64,000 nucleotides of DNA from an uncultured Pseudomonadales bacterium (GTDB lineage Bacteria; Pseudomonadota; Gammaproteobacteria; Pseudomonadales; Azotimanducaceae): positions 2,604,001 to 2,668,000 of the forward strand of contig OY282447.1 of the NCBI GenBank assembly GCA_958296165.1. The letters run 5' to 3'. The first letter of the stretch is position 1. Every line of letters starts with the position of its first letter. Positions 1-11,973 of this stretch are shown piece by piece. A program made the position numbers and the translations under genes. The notes under the pieces were generated by a model, which saw only the letters and a list, made by a program, of their open reading frames with translations, did no database searches and was not told the DNA's origin.

Positions 1-2
1 AC

Positions 3-863
3 ACGGTGATGTCCAAGCGCCTGTTCGCAACGCTCGTAGACGGTGGCCATGTGGGTGGCTGGGACGATCCGCGCATGTCTACGCTGGCCGGGCTGCGCCG
101 CCGCGGCGTTCGACCCGCGGCGGTGCGGGAGTTCTGTCGCCGCATCGGCGTTACGAAGTCCGAAAACCGCGTGGAGCTGGAGATGCTGGATTTCTGCCTC
201 CGCAAGGATTTGCAGACGGCCCCGCGCGCCATGGCGGTGCTGGACCCGCTGCGAGTCGTGCTCGTCAATTACGAAGGCGGCGGCGAGGTGCTCGCCGCGC
301 CTTGGCATCCGCAGCACTTGGAACGCGGCGGCCGCGAACTCACGTTCTCGTCCACTCTCTACATCGAGCGCGAAGACTTCAAGGAAACGCCGCCGCGCAA
401 GTATCGACGGCTTACGCCGAACGGCATGGTGAGGCTGCGCTACGGCTACATCATCGTTTGCGAGGAAGTGGTCAAAAACGCCAACGGCGACATCGAAGAG
501 CTGCGCTGCCGCTATGTGCCGGAGTCCAAGAGCGGCAGCGACTCAAGCAACCTCAAGCCGAAGGGCGTGATCCATTGGGTGGATGCCGCTACCGCAGTGG
601 CCGCCGAAGTGCGCCTGCTCGAACGCCTGTTCGATAGCGCCAACCCCACGCCAGCCACTTTTCGATCGGCGTTGAACACCAACTCTTTGCGCACCGTGCA
701 AGCGCAAGTGGAACCGGCCGCGGTGGCCAGCGCGGAGCCGCACTTCCAGTTCGAGCGCACCGGCTACTTCGTTAAAGACGAGCGCGATCATTCAGCGGCG
801 CAGCCGGTGTTCAACCGCACCGTTTCGCTGCGCGACAGCTACAACCCGAAAGCCGGCCCATGA
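3..863 (+). CDS. glnS: Glutaminyl-tRNA synthetase, C-terminal part (5' end outside window)
   Basis: Cytoplasmic class I aminoacyl-tRNA synthetase that charges tRNA-Gln. The frame is open from the first bases and begins inside the KMSKS-type loop (TVMSKR). It continues through the family blocks GWDDPRM, GLRRRGV and REFCRRIGVTK, the anticodon-binding beta-barrels (APRAMAVLDP, KGVIHWV) and the family-typical end (QFERTGYF, FNRTVSLRD). About 286 residues are present, roughly the C-terminal half of a normal 550-residue enzyme, so the Rossmann fold and HIGH motif lie left of the window. The stop overlaps the next start (ATGA), which suggests translational coupling. Confidence 0.96.
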   Translation, partial: TVMSKRLFATLVDGGHVGGWDDPRMSTLAGLRRRGVRPAAVREFCRRIGVTKSENRVELEMLDFCLRKDLQTAPRAMAVLDPLRVVLVNYEGGGEVLAAPWHPQHLERGGRELTFSSTLYIEREDFKETPPRKYRRLTPNGMVRLRYGYIIVCEEVVKNANGDIEELRCRYVPESKSGSDSSNLKPKGVIHWVDAATAVAAEVRLLERLFDSANPTPATFRSALNTNSLRTVQAQVEPAAVASAEPHFQFERTGYFVKDERDHSAAQPVFNRTVSLRDSYNPKAGP

Positions 864-1774
864 CGGCCAAAGCGCGGCCGACGCACGCCGATGTGCTGGC
901 TGCGGCGCGGCGCATCGAAGGACACGTGCATCGCACGCCTGTGCTCGTTAGCCGAACGTTGGACGAGCTGCTCGGCGCGCGCTTCCACTTCAAGTGCGAA
1001 AACCTGCAACGCAGCGGCGCGTTCAAGATGCGTGGCGCAACGAATGCGGTGCGTTCGCTGCCGGAGCGCGTGCGCGTGGTGGCCACCCACTCGTCCGGCA
1101 ATCACGGCGCTGCGCTGGCCTTGGCTGCCGCGCAGGCGGGACGCCGCGCCGTCGTCGTGGTGCCACGCGATGCGCGGCCGTCGAAGCAGGCCGCCATCGA
1201 ACGCTACGGTGCGCAAATCGTCTCCTGCGAGCCGACGTTGTCCGCTCGTGAAACAACGCTTGAGGATGTGGTGGCCCGTACCGGCGCAACGTTCGTGCCG
1301 CCCTACGACGACCCGCGCATTGTTGCCGGGGCCGGCACGGCCGCGCTGGAACTGTTGGCGGAGCATCCCGATCTAGACCAGATATGGGTGCCGGTGGGCG
1401 GCGGCGGGCTCGCAGCCGGCACGGTGGTTGCGAGCGCCGGCCGAACGGCGGTGATGCTCGCCGAGCCGGCCTTGGCGTGCGACGCCAAGGCTTCGCTTGA
1501 GAGCGGCATCCTGCAAGCAGCACTGCCGCCGCGGACCATTGCGGACGGCTTGCGCACGGCCTTGGGCCGGCTCAACTTCGACATCCTCAAACGCGCCAGA
1601 ACGCCGGTGGCATTGGCGTCTGAAGACGCCATCGAGAGCTGGACGGAGCGCATAGCGGCGATCATGAAGATCGTCGTAGAGCCGTCTGCGGCGGTGACGT
1701 TGGCGGCGATTGCAGAGCAGCCGGGCATCGCGGCCGGCAAGGTGGGCGTGGTGCTCACCGGCGGCAACGTGTAG
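860..1774 (+). CDS. PLP-dependent threonine/serine dehydratase or serine racemase family protein
   Basis: Fold-type II PLP enzyme of 304 residues. The Schiff-base lysine lies in SGAFKMRGA (about residue 55), the substrate loop is SSGNHG (about 77-82), and the glycine-rich phosphate cradle is PVGGGGLAAG (about 176-185). The length matches short dehydratases/racemases without a regulatory ACT domain, so it is closer to serine racemase, hydroxyaspartate dehydratase or catabolic threonine dehydratase than to IlvA. The ATG overlaps the glnS stop by four bases, implying co-translation. The exact substrate cannot be read from sequence. It ends convergently with fusA. Confidence 0.85.
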   Translation: MTAKARPTHADVLAAARRIEGHVHRTPVLVSRTLDELLGARFHFKCENLQRSGAFKMRGATNAVRSLPERVRVVATHSSGNHGAALALAAAQAGRRAVVVVPRDARPSKQAAIERYGAQIVSCEPTLSARETTLEDVVARTGATFVPPYDDPRIVAGAGTAALELLAEHPDLDQIWVPVGGGGLAAGTVVASAGRTAVMLAEPALACDAKASLESGILQAALPPRTIADGLRTALGRLNFDILKRARTPVALASEDAIESWTERIAAIMKIVVEPSAAVTLAAIAEQPGIAAGKVGVVLTGGNV

Positions 1775-1826
1775 TGCGCCGGTCGATGTCCTCGCCTTCG
1801 CGCTTGCCGCTACTCGCTAACGACTC

Positions 1827-3929
<2,103 letters not shown>

Positions 3930-4031
3930 TGCTTGAATCCTCTAGAGCGTCCCCCTGCCTGGAGGGCGCCGTTTTCGACGAAGGAGGTTGAGAGCGGTGT
4001 GAGAGCGGTGTGAGAGCTGCAAAAGGGCGCT

Positions 4032-4502
4032 CTAGAAGCGGTAGTGCGAGAACGCTCGGTTCGCTTCTGCCATGCGATGGGTTTCCTCGCGTTTGCGCAC
4101 CGCGCTGCCGCGCCCCTCGGCGGCATCCACCAGTTCGCCGGCGAGACGCGCCGCCATGGATTTCTCGCTGCGCGCCCGGGCGCTGTCTACCAGCCAGCGC
4201 ATGGCCAGCGCCTGGCGGCGCGAAGGGCGTACCTCCACCGGCACCTGATAGGTAGCCCCGCCGACGCGCCGCGATTTCACTTCCACCAACGGCGCCACGG
4301 CTTCAAGGGCTTTCTCGAAGGTCTCGACCGGTTCGCGGCGTATGCGCTGCTCGATGCGCGTGAGCGCCCCGTAGACGATGCGCTCGGCCACGGGCTTCTT
4401 GCCGTTCACCATCACGTGGTTGATGAACTTGGCCACCGTTTGATTGCCGTACTTGGGGTCCGGCAGGATTTCGCGCTTGGCGATGACTCGGCGTCTGGGC
4501 AT
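4032..4502 (-). CDS. rpsG: 30S ribosomal protein S7
   Basis: Primary 16S rRNA-binding protein of the small-subunit head, 156 residues. I chose the ATG at 4502, giving [19 protein letters not shown], because this is the conserved S7 N terminus. An upstream in-frame ATG at 4556 would add 18 unrelated residues. Family blocks visible are [22 protein letters not shown] and the C-terminal [20 protein letters not shown]. It is the middle gene of the str operon, 127 bases after rpsL and 102 before fusA. In E. coli, S7 represses this operon by binding the rpsL-rpsG spacer; a matching structure was not verified here. Confidence 0.97.
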   Translation of the reverse strand: MPRRRVIAKREILPDPKYGNQTVAKFINHVMVNGKKPVAERIVYGALTRIEQRIRREPVETFEKALEAVAPLVEVKSRRVGGATYQVPVEVRPSRRQALAMRWLVDSARARSEKSMAARLAGELVDAAEGRGSAVRKREETHRMAEANRAFSHYRF

Positions 4503-4629
4503 ATCGAATGGTCTCCATTGCGCCTTGAACAGTAGAGGCGCGGGCTTCAGGGGCATCCGCCACCTGCCGCTTGAGCTGCGGCGCTGGGCGGCCTTACTTG
4601 GGCCTTGTTGGGTTGGTTGGCTGCGTCGT

Positions 4630-5001
4630 CTACTTCGGCTTCTTGGTGCCGTACTTGGAACGGCGCTGGCGACGGTCGGCTACGCCGGACGTATCCAACG
4701 TGCCGCGAATGGTGTGATAGCGCACGCCGGGCAAATCCTTCACCCGCCCGCCGCGAATCAGCACAACGGAGTGTTCTTGCAGGTTGTGGCCTTCGCCGCC
4801 GATGTAGGAGTTCACCTCGTAGCCGTTGGTCAGCCGCACCCGACATACCTTGCGCAAGGCCGAGTTCGGCTTCTTGGGCGTGGTGGTGTAGACGCGCGTA
4901 CATGTGCCGCGCTTCTGCGGGCTGGCCTGCAACGCCGGCACCATGTTCTTCGCAACGCGGCGTTTGCGCGGCTTGCGCACCAGTTGGCTGATGGTGGCCA
5001 T
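4630..5001 (-). CDS. rpsL: 30S ribosomal protein S12
   Basis: Decoding-centre protein of 123 residues. The start at 5001 ([14 protein letters not shown]) is the conserved N terminus; a longer in-frame reading from 5061 would run through the promoter. The decoding loop [13 protein letters not shown] keeps Lys at the position equivalent to E. coli K43, and [13 protein letters not shown] keeps the K88 equivalent followed by the Asp that RimO methylthiolates. It therefore has the wild-type residues at the classic streptomycin-resistance sites. First gene of the str operon, preceded by a good sigma70 promoter. Confidence 0.97.
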   Translation of the reverse strand: MATISQLVRKPRKRRVAKNMVPALQASPQKRGTCTRVYTTTPKKPNSALRKVCRVRLTNGYEVNSYIGGEGHNLQEHSVVLIRGGRVKDLPGVRYHTIRGTLDTSGVADRRQRRSKYGTKKPK

Positions 5002-5032
5002 ATTTCTCTTACAGCTTGGGCTAGGAGGCGCG

Positions 5033-5061
5033 ATTGTATGGATCGCTCGGCCCGGTCGCAA
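5033..5061 (-). promoter_or_regulatory. Sigma70-type promoter of rpsL-rpsG-fusA
   Basis: Read on the minus strand: -35 TTGCGA (5061-5056), a 17-base spacer, and -10 TACAAT (5038-5033). Transcription would start near 5026, leaving a leader of about 25 bases before the rpsL ATG at 5001. Spacing is optimal and both boxes are near consensus. Confidence 0.75.
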
Positions 5062-5097
5062 GCGCTTATGGCGCTAGGCGGAAGCGCTTCGCCACGG

Positions 5098-7158
5098 TTA
5101 GGCCATTGCTCGCTCGAACGCCGCCAAGTCGGTGATCGGCGCTCCGCACTCCAAGCCGGAGCAGATGAACGCCGACACTCGGGCTCTGGTGTCGGCGGAG
5201 ACTAGGCGCGGCAGGTATTGCGGCGCTCGCTCGGCATCGTAGGGGATGCCGTAAGCGGTGCGCCACGGCCTAAAGCCCGTGCGGGCGACGTCAAGCCAAG
5301 CGTCCATGTCTGCGGCGGGGCCGCGCAGGATCACGACCTGCGGCAGATGAACGGTCTCTTCCAGCGCGGTCAGCAGCGTGCAGTGGCTGGCCGGATGCTG
5401 CTCGATGAAGCCGCGCGACCACTGCAACGAGCGTTGTGCGGCGTCCAGATAGCGCGGTTCGCCGGCGAGGTGGCCGAGGGCAAACAAGGCACGGGCAGCG
5501 CTGCCGTTGCCGGGCGGCAGGGCATCGTCGCTGGTCGGCTTGGGGCGGTGGATGAGCCGCTCGTGGTCGTGGGCGGTGAAGAAGAAGCCGCCGCCGTCTC
5601 GATCCTCGAAGCGATTCAGCAATTCGTCGGCGAGAAACGTCGCCAAGGCCATGTCCTCGTCTCGCCAGCGCGCTGCGAGCAGGGCCAAGAGCCCGAGCAT
5701 CATGTTGGCGTAGTCGTCCAAATAGCCGGCATAGTTGACGGTGCCATCCTTCCAAGTGGCGTACAAGCGGCCGTCCTCCACCATCCGTGTACGCACGAAG
5801 TCGGCCGCTCGGGTGGCGGAATCGAGCCACGCCGGCTCGCCGAGGCGCATTCCCGCCTTTGCAAGCCCGAAGATGGCGAGGCCGTTCCAGCTGGCCAGCA
5901 CCTTGTCGTCGCGGCCGGGTGGCTCGCGCTCGGCGCGGGCGGCCAGCAGCTTTGCCTTCGCGCTCGCCAGATGCCGCTCGGCGTCCTCGGGCGCCAAGTA
6001 CAGCCGTTCTACCACCGCTCGCCAAGCATCACGGCGGTGCAGGTTCCACTTGCCCTCGAAGTTGGCCGGCTTGTCTAGGCCGTAGAGCGTCTCGATTACG
6101 AGATACTCGTCGCTAGTCAGAAGGCGCTTCACCGCATCGCGCCGCCAGACGTAGAACCTGCCCTCCTCGCCTTCGCTGTCCGCGTCCAGCGCGGCGTAGT
6201 ATCCGCCTTCGGGATGCTGCATCTCGCGCATCAGCCAGGTTGCGGTCTCAACCACGGCGCCGCCGAACAGCGGATCCGGCCCCAGTGCCAAGGCATCGGC
6301 GTACAAGCCGAGCAGGGCGCCGTTGTCGTAGAGCATCTTCTCGAAGTGGGGAACAGCCCAGCGGCGATCCGTGGAATAGCGGTAGAACCCGCCGCCCAAG
6401 TGGTCGTAGATGCCGCCGCGAGCCATCTTGGTGAGCGTGGTCATCACGATGTTGAGGGCATCCCGATCGGGCCGCTCGGAACGATCCGCGTGGATGTGGG
6501 CCCAATGCCGAAGCAGACGCTCAAGCGCGGCCGGCATCGGGAACTTGGGCGCCGAGCCAAAGCCGCCCTCCAAGGCGTCGTGTTGTTTGCCGAGCTGCTC
6601 GCGGGCGACATTCAGCAGAGTGCGGTCGTCGGCCTTGGCCTGCCGCTTCGAGTGCACCAGCTGCGCCATCAAAACGGTGAGTTTCTCGCTTTGACCCTTG
6701 AGCTCCTCGCGTTTGGCGCGGAACGTGTCGCTGATGCGCATCAAGAGATCGGCGAAGCCCGGCAACCCGTAGCGTGGCTGGCGTGGGAAGTACGTGCCGG
6801 TGAAGAATGGCCGGCGTGTTTCTGGATCGAGGAAGGCGGTGAGCGGCCAGCCGCCGGATTGGCGGTTCAACAGCTGGTGCGCGAACTGATAGACGCGATC
6901 CAAGTCCGGCCTCTCTTCGCGGTCCACCTTGATGTTCACGAAGCGCTCATTCATCACCGCCGCGGTGGCGGCGTTCTCGAACGACTCGTGCGCCATGACG
7001 TGGCACCAGTGGCAGGAGGAATAGCCGATCGAGAGCAGTATCGGCCGATCTTCGGCTTGCGCCAGCTCAAGCGCCTCGTCGCACCACGGATACCAGTCCA
7101 CCGGATTGTCGGCGTGCTGGCGGAGGTAGGGGCTGGTTTCTGCGGCGAGCCTATTCAT
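5098..7158 (-). CDS. DUF255 / thioredoxin-like (YyaL, SPATA20-type) protein
   Basis: A 686-residue protein of the YyaL/SPATA20 family. The N-terminal thioredoxin-like domain carries SSCHWCHVM (a CxxC at about 48-51) after the family signature [17 protein letters not shown]. It is followed by the alpha/alpha-barrel half with [17 protein letters not shown] and [10 protein letters not shown]. The biochemical role of the family is not established; a redox or sugar-isomerase-like function has been suggested from fold. Its ATG overlaps the end of the upstream AAA/nuclease gene by eight bases, so the two are probably co-transcribed. It stops 37 bases short of the str promoter. Confidence 0.9.
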   Translation of the reverse strand: MNRLAAETSPYLRQHADNPVDWYPWCDEALELAQAEDRPILLSIGYSSCHWCHVMAHESFENAATAAVMNERFVNIKVDREERPDLDRVYQFAHQLLNRQSGGWPLTAFLDPETRRPFFTGTYFPRQPRYGLPGFADLLMRISDTFRAKREELKGQSEKLTVLMAQLVHSKRQAKADDRTLLNVAREQLGKQHDALEGGFGSAPKFPMPAALERLLRHWAHIHADRSERPDRDALNIVMTTLTKMARGGIYDHLGGGFYRYSTDRRWAVPHFEKMLYDNGALLGLYADALALGPDPLFGGAVVETATWLMREMQHPEGGYYAALDADSEGEEGRFYVWRRDAVKRLLTSDEYLVIETLYGLDKPANFEGKWNLHRRDAWRAVVERLYLAPEDAERHLASAKAKLLAARAEREPPGRDDKVLASWNGLAIFGLAKAGMRLGEPAWLDSATRAADFVRTRMVEDGRLYATWKDGTVNYAGYLDDYANMMLGLLALLAARWRDEDMALATFLADELLNRFEDRDGGGFFFTAHDHERLIHRPKPTSDDALPPGNGSAARALFALGHLAGEPRYLDAAQRSLQWSRGFIEQHPASHCTLLTALEETVHLPQVVILRGPAADMDAWLDVARTGFRPWRTAYGIPYDAERAPQYLPRLVSADTRARVSAFICSGLECGAPITDLAAFERAMA

Positions 7159-8977
7159 GGTGGCTCGTAGGCATCGCCTCGACCGCTGCGGAGTGGACGA
7201 GCTCCCAGCCCCGAAACACCAGCGCCACGCCGGTGAACTCCGCTTGCGGATAGCGCCGCGTCAAGAGTCCATTGGAAAGGTAGCGGCGCAGCTGGCCTTG
7301 CGCCTCTTCGGCCAGTACCGACGCCTTTGCCTTCGTGCTCGGCGCTCGGCCTAGGTACTTCACCTCGATCACGAAGCCGCGCGTCATGCCGGGATAGCGC
7401 ATCGACAGCGGCTCCAGCACGATGTCGGCGTAGCCCTTGGCGAGCTCGCCCTCGGTGTGCAGCGCGAAGTACCCCGGTGCGCTCAAATAGGCTGCCAAGA
7501 AGGTCTGCACCACCTTCTCCCCTTGCTCCCCTTGCATGTAGTCACGGATGGCCGTCTGCTCGGCAATCGCGGCGCTCAAATGCTCCACCACCGGGCGCCA
7601 TGCGCCTTCCAGCGCCATCCGCCGCACCAGTCGGTCGAGCGTCACCAGGTCTGGCGAGAAAGCGCCGACGTCGCGGTACGCACCGCGCATGAAGCCGTAC
7701 ATCAGCTGCCGGACGGTCTGGTTCGGGATGCCCAGCCGCGGCACGCCGGCGACGACTGCTCGGATGCTCAAGAGGCCGAAGTAGTGCAAGAGCGAGAGGA
7801 AGTTCTCGCGCAGAACCAAGTCTGCCAGCGGGAAGCTCTCCACGATGTCGCAGTCCGTCTCTCCTTCCTCGATGGCCTCGCGCAGCAGGTCGAAGTTGCC
7901 GTTCAGAACGGCACGACCACCGTGCGCACCTGCGACTTGCGGGGGCGCAACCTGGTCGCCGGTTAGCAGGTGGCGTAGCTTGCCGTAGTCGATGCGCACG
8001 TTGACGTCGATGAGCTGGCGCGGCCCGGGCTTGTTCGGAATCGAGTGTTTAACGTAGTGCAGCACCATGACGGTGTTGTAGACGATGGCGTCCGCCGCTT
8101 CCGAGAACCGATAGCCGTTGTACCACTCGCGCATCGTGCCTAGCGCCGTCTCCGCGTCTTGGTCGAAGGAGCCTGAGTTGCTGTACGTCTCCAGCATCCC
8201 GCGCACCTCGTTCTCCGTGAAGCCGAGCATCTCGTTGTATTCCGGCAGCAGGCTCAAGTTGGCGCCGATGTTGAAGCCGCTAGTTACGTCGTCCATCGTC
8301 ACCGGCGAGACTCCCGTGATGAACAGTCGTTCTACGCTGCCGTTCTCTGTGCCGCCTTTAAGCGTCGCAAAGAAGTTCCGGTAGAACCCGCCACCGTGCG
8401 TTAGGGCGTGATACGCATCCGGGCCTTCGTGGGCAAGGATGGTGTTGGCGAAGTTGTCGTACTCGTCGATCAGTACATAGAGCGGAACGCGGTGCCGGCG
8501 CGCGTGCAGGAACAGCGCGTTGAGTCGGCCGTTGATGCTCGAAGGCGACATGATGCGTTCGAGTGCCATGGCTGAAAACAGGTCCGGGTTGTTTTCCAGC
8601 GCATCCTGAAGCTGCATGGCGCAGTATTCCTCGAACTCCCGTTCAAGCGTTTTCAAAGCGTCGTTGATGAGGGAGAAATCGAACCGCAGCACCACATAGC
8701 GGCTGCGGTTGGCGGTCGGGTTGGCGCCGATTGCTGTGCCCGCGAACACCGCCTCGAAGTCATCCGCCTCGCGACGGTCGTAGTAGCTCTCCAGCGTCGA
8801 AAGCCAGCAGGTCTTGCCGAACCGTCGCGGGCGGATGAGGAACACGTAGCGCTCGTTCTCCAACTGCCGGATGAAGTTCGTCTTGTCCACGTAAAGGCAG
8901 CCTTCGAGGCGCAAGCCCTTGAAGTAAGCCCGCCCGTAGGGAATCGCGGGGTAGGAGATGTTGGGCAGCGCGGACAT
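7151..8977 (-). CDS. AAA-ATPase-like protein with C-terminal PD-(D/E)XK nuclease-like domain
   Basis: A 608-residue protein of the AAA-ATPase-like plus PDDEXK_9 architecture (Pfam AAA-ATPase_like and PD-(D/E)XK families). The N terminus shows [22 protein letters not shown] and a Walker A-like RPRRFGKTC (about residues 49-57). [12 protein letters not shown] resembles Walker B. The C terminus has the nuclease-like signature GYADIVLEP...FVIEVKYL. Such genes are scattered and often multicopy in symbionts and gut bacteria; their function is unknown. It overlaps the DUF255 gene by eight bases. It could be a mobile or defence-related gene, but nothing nearby confirms this. Confidence 0.85.
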   Translation of the reverse strand: MSALPNISYPAIPYGRAYFKGLRLEGCLYVDKTNFIRQLENERYVFLIRPRRFGKTCWLSTLESYYDRREADDFEAVFAGTAIGANPTANRSRYVVLRFDFSLINDALKTLEREFEEYCAMQLQDALENNPDLFSAMALERIMSPSSINGRLNALFLHARRHRVPLYVLIDEYDNFANTILAHEGPDAYHALTHGGGFYRNFFATLKGGTENGSVERLFITGVSPVTMDDVTSGFNIGANLSLLPEYNEMLGFTENEVRGMLETYSNSGSFDQDAETALGTMREWYNGYRFSEAADAIVYNTVMVLHYVKHSIPNKPGPRQLIDVNVRIDYGKLRHLLTGDQVAPPQVAGAHGGRAVLNGNFDLLREAIEEGETDCDIVESFPLADLVLRENFLSLLHYFGLLSIRAVVAGVPRLGIPNQTVRQLMYGFMRGAYRDVGAFSPDLVTLDRLVRRMALEGAWRPVVEHLSAAIAEQTAIRDYMQGEQGEKVVQTFLAAYLSAPGYFALHTEGELAKGYADIVLEPLSMRYPGMTRGFVIEVKYLGRAPSTKAKASVLAEEAQGQLRRYLSNGLLTRRYPQAEFTGVALVFRGWELVHSAAVEAMPTSHHE

Positions 8978-9044
8978 GCCCGCATCCTATCAGACGCCTA
9001 GCGCTGCGCCCCTAAAGTGTGGCAATCCGCGGCGCGGCTGCGCT

Positions 9045-11540
9045 TCACCAGCGGTATTCGATGCGGCCGCTGTAGTGCCGCGGCAGTTCCGGCAGCACGA
9101 TGGTGCCGCCGAACAGATTAGGAAAGTTGGCGCGGAAGTAGCGTTCGTCGGTGAGGTTCTTGGCGGTGGCGCTGAACGTCCAGTTGCCGCGCTTGTAGAC
9201 CATGCCGGCGTTCAGCAGCGTGTAGGCGGGCAGCGTGACGGAGTTGGAGAAGCTCGACGCGGCTGCGTCCACGTCGGAAACGCTCGCGCTCAGCGCCAAA
9301 CCGTTGCCGAAATCGTAGCTGGCGGTGCAGGAGAGGATGCTCTCCGGCATGCCAGCGCGGATGGCGCCGGCTCTGCCGGGGCGCAACAGCTGGCCGCCCA
9401 AGGTCGCGCCGTACCAAGTGTGCGCGGGAATGTTGGGGATGTCGTCCGCGCCGATGAACGAGAATCGGCCACCGGCTTCCAGCGTGTTCAGGTTCACCAC
9501 TTCCATGTTCGTGTAGGCGAAGGTGAGCAGCAGCCGTTCGTTCACGGCCCAGCGCAGCTCGAACTCGGTGCCCTCGGTGCGGCTCGCCTGGTTGGTGACG
9601 GTGGATTGGGCGGAGAAGTCCGTGCGTTCCTGCTGATAGAGGGCCAGTGCGAAATACAGCGCGTCGTCCAGCGCACTGCCCTTCAGGCCAAACTCGCGCA
9701 GCGAGGATACGTCGAACGCCGTTCCGTCGGCGATGTTGGCGGTGTTGATCTCGCCGCCTTGGCCGGCAATCACGGTGGCTTGGCGGGAGAAAGTGACGTA
9801 AGGGACGAGGCCAAAGGGAGCTTGGTAGCTCAAGCTTGCCGTCCACGAGACGCCGCTCACCTCGTCTGCCGCTTGGCCATTTACACAGGCGGCGTCCACA
9901 CAGAAATTGTTGGAGCTTGGCAGCAAGAGCTTGTCGACGGGCTGGCGGCTGTTGATGTCGATGCTGTCGTGGCGCACGCCGAGCAGCGCATTCATGCCGC
10001 GCCAGTTCAAGTCCGCGAGCGCCGCCAGGCCGATGTCCATGTAGTCGCCGATGTAGTACTCGGTATAGTCGGCGTCGATTTGGGTCGCCAGGAGGCGCGT
10101 GTCCAAAGGCCCGGCTGGTCGCGTGATGTCGCGGCGGTTGAAGTGTTCGTTGGTGTAGTCGTCGCCGTGCCGGAAGTTCGTGAAACGCAGCGACGGGGAG
10201 AGCTGCACATCCACGGCCAGAGCGCCGGCGGCGAATGCCTTGGCCAGCACCAGCTTGTCTTCCACCACCCACGTGTCGTGGAACTGCGAAAAGCCAATGG
10301 CCACTTCGTTGCGGTGGTCGTAGGTTTCGAAGAAAAGCTGGTTGCGCCATATCCACCCGCCGTCCGTATCCAGATTGGCGTCGAAGTACAAGGTGGTCAC
10401 CTTGTTGCGTATGAAATCGTCCGGGCCGACGAACACCTGACCTCCACGCAATGTCGCCGAGCCGGGGTTGACGAGCGCCCACTGTTCCGGGTAGCAGCCG
10501 AACACGGGCACGGCACCGATGCTGCAAACCGGCGAGCCGCTTGAATCGAGCCCGTCGCGCGTGCCGGGCGACAGGCCGGCGACGAACGGGTTGAAGTCCG
10601 TGAAGCCGTCGCCATCGACATCGAACTCACGATGCGAGATGCGCCCGTCGCCATCGACGTCGAGCGGCATCGGCTGGCCGGTCACATAGGTGCCGTTGTC
10701 GATCAGCGCCTGGCTCAAGCGGTTCCAGCCGCCCACTTGATTGCCGGCGTAGTCGTGATGCATGGCCCCGAATTGCAGCTGCAGGCTGGCGGTTACGTCG
10801 ATGTCGAAGGACGCTTGCAACAGGGCTTGTTCGGTTTCCGTGTTCTCGTAATAGCTCCCGGAATCCTCTATCTCCGCATACAGCCAATAGCCGAAATCTT
10901 CGCCGCCGAGGCGCCCTGGCCCGCCCACCTCGCCGCTGACGACAGAACGTTGCCAAGAACCCACGTCCAAGGCCACAGCGCCGGTGGTGTCGTCGATGAA
11001 CTCTCCTGTTTCCTCAATGCGCGCCGATTTCGGGTTGAAGTTCAGATAGCCGCTGATCTTGGCCGGGCCGTGGATGGGCGAGGCAGGCCCGCGCACGATG
11101 TCCACTCGCTTGGAAGCCCCGATGGGGGTGGGATAGTTGCCCGGGTTGTCGAGTCGGCGGATGCCACGGAAGTACGTCTCGCCGCTTGTGCCGCGGATGT
11201 CGAGCGAACCGACCACGCCGAAGAAAGACTGTGTGAAGGAACCGGGCACCAGCGCGATCAGTTCGTCGATGTCGCGTATGTTGAAACGAGTCATCATCTC
11301 GTCGCCGACGGTGGAGGCAGAGCGCGGCGTCTCCAGCAACGATTTCTCGAAGCCGGTGAGCGACGGCACGTTTTCGCGCGCGGAATTGTCCAATTTACCC
11401 GTGACCACGAGGGTTTCGACCTCGTCGTCCTGCTCGGCTTCCTCCGCCAGCCCCAGGGGCACGGTCAGCGCGACTGCGAGCAGCACTGAAAATGCTCTTG
11501 GTTCGCATCTGTGCCTCTGGTATAAAGCCCTTTCTCTCAC
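9045..11540 (-). CDS. TonB-dependent outer-membrane receptor (signal peptide possibly frameshifted)
   Basis: Outer-membrane beta-barrel importer, probably for a siderophore or similar ligand. A TonB-box-like segment (VETLVVTGK) precedes a plug domain with [20 protein letters not shown] and [23 protein letters not shown]. The protein ends in a C-terminal aromatic residue (YSGRIEYRW), as TBDRs do. One predicted outer loop contains two EF-hand-like calcium motifs. As read, the frame opens at a GTG at 11540 with a poor N terminus. A good signal peptide (MRTKSIFS...) starts at the ATG at 11508 in another frame and joins this frame if one T is removed from the T run at 11492-11489. The ligand is unknown. 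Confidence 0.88.
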   Translation of the reverse strand: MRERALYQRHRCEPRAFSVLLAVALTVPLGLAEEAEQDDEVETLVVTGKLDNSARENVPSLTGFEKSLLETPRSASTVGDEMMTRFNIRDIDELIALVPGSFTQSFFGVVGSLDIRGTSGETYFRGIRRLDNPGNYPTPIGASKRVDIVRGPASPIHGPAKISGYLNFNPKSARIEETGEFIDDTTGAVALDVGSWQRSVVSGEVGGPGRLGGEDFGYWLYAEIEDSGSYYENTETEQALLQASFDIDVTASLQLQFGAMHHDYAGNQVGGWNRLSQALIDNGTYVTGQPMPLDVDGDGRISHREFDVDGDGFTDFNPFVAGLSPGTRDGLDSSGSPVCSIGAVPVFGCYPEQWALVNPGSATLRGGQVFVGPDDFIRNKVTTLYFDANLDTDGGWIWRNQLFFETYDHRNEVAIGFSQFHDTWVVEDKLVLAKAFAAGALAVDVQLSPSLRFTNFRHGDDYTNEHFNRRDITRPAGPLDTRLLATQIDADYTEYYIGDYMDIGLAALADLNWRGMNALLGVRHDSIDINSRQPVDKLLLPSSNNFCVDAACVNGQAADEVSGVSWTASLSYQAPFGLVPYVTFSRQATVIAGQGGEINTANIADGTAFDVSSLREFGLKGSALDDALYFALALYQQERTDFSAQSTVTNQASRTEGTEFELRWAVNERLLLTFAYTNMEVVNLNTLEAGGRFSFIGADDIPNIPAHTWYGATLGGQLLRPGRAGAIRAGMPESILSCTASYDFGNGLALSASVSDVDAAASSFSNSVTLPAYTLLNAGMVYKRGNWTFSATAKNLTDERYFRANFPNLFGGTIVLPELPRHYSGRIEYRW
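11498..11526 (+). promoter_or_regulatory. Sigma70-type promoter of rpmB-rpmG(-mutM)
   Basis: -35 TTGGTT (11498-11503), a spacer of exactly 17 bases, and -10 TATAAA (11521-11526). Predicted start is about 11533, 25 bases before the rpmB ATG. It lies inside the divergent TonB-receptor N-terminal region, so the two transcription units overlap at their 5' ends. Confidence 0.7.
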
Positions 11541-11557
11541 GACCGTTTCGTCTCCCT

Positions 11558-11794
11558 ATGTCGAAAGTCTGCCAAGTGACCGGCAAGCGCCCGATGAGCG
11601 GCAACAACGTCTCTCACGCGCACAACAAGACGCGCCGCCGCTTCGCGCCCAATCTGCACATGCATCGCTTTTGGGTGCCGTCCGAGAATCGCTTCGTGCG
11701 GCTGCGCGTCTCGGCCGCTGGCATGCGCATTATCGACAAGAAAGGCATCGAGGTGGTACTGGCGGACATCAAGAAGCGCAAGCAGCGCGGCTAA
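11558..11794 (+). CDS. rpmB: 50S ribosomal protein L28
   Basis: 78-residue large-subunit protein. The start at 11558 gives [29 protein letters not shown], the L28 signature; an earlier in-frame start would lie upstream of the promoter. The C terminus is [16 protein letters not shown]. The first-position Cys-containing VCQVTGKRP motif is typical of gammaproteobacterial L28. It heads rpmB-rpmG, with rpmG 13 bases downstream, and mutM and coaD beyond, the order seen in E. coli. Confidence 0.97.
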   Translation: MSKVCQVTGKRPMSGNNVSHAHNKTRRRFAPNLHMHRFWVPSENRFVRLRVSAAGMRIIDKKGIEVVLADIKKRKQRG

Positions 11795-11807
11795 GGAGGC
11801 AGGAATC

Positions 11808-11963
11808 ATGCGCGACAAGATCAAGATGGTTTCCACGGCCGATACGGGCCACTACTACACCACCACCAAGAACAAGCGCACCATGGAAGGCAAGCTGGAA
11901 CTGAAGAAGTACGATCCGGTGGTGCGCCGCCACGTTCTCTACCGCGAGGACAAGATCAAGTAG
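11808..11963 (+). CDS. rpmG: 50S ribosomal protein L33
   Basis: 51-residue large-subunit protein. The ATG at 11808 follows a strong AGGAGG Shine-Dalgarno sequence at 11795-11800. The translation begins [20 protein letters not shown], continues [20 protein letters not shown] and ends [10 protein letters not shown], which is diagnostic for L33. There are no CxxC zinc ligands, so this is the zinc-independent form. It lies between rpmB and mutM in the conserved order. Confidence 0.97.
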   Translation: MRDKIKMVSTADTGHYYTTTKNKRTMEGKLELKKYDPVVRRHVLYREDKIK

Positions 11964-11973
11964 GCGGACTGTT

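Noticed and set aside
9045-11540. TonB receptor as the uptake partner of the lasso peptide
   Set aside because: Some lasso clusters carry such receptors, but here four housekeeping genes intervene and no isopeptidase, FecI or FecR genes are present.
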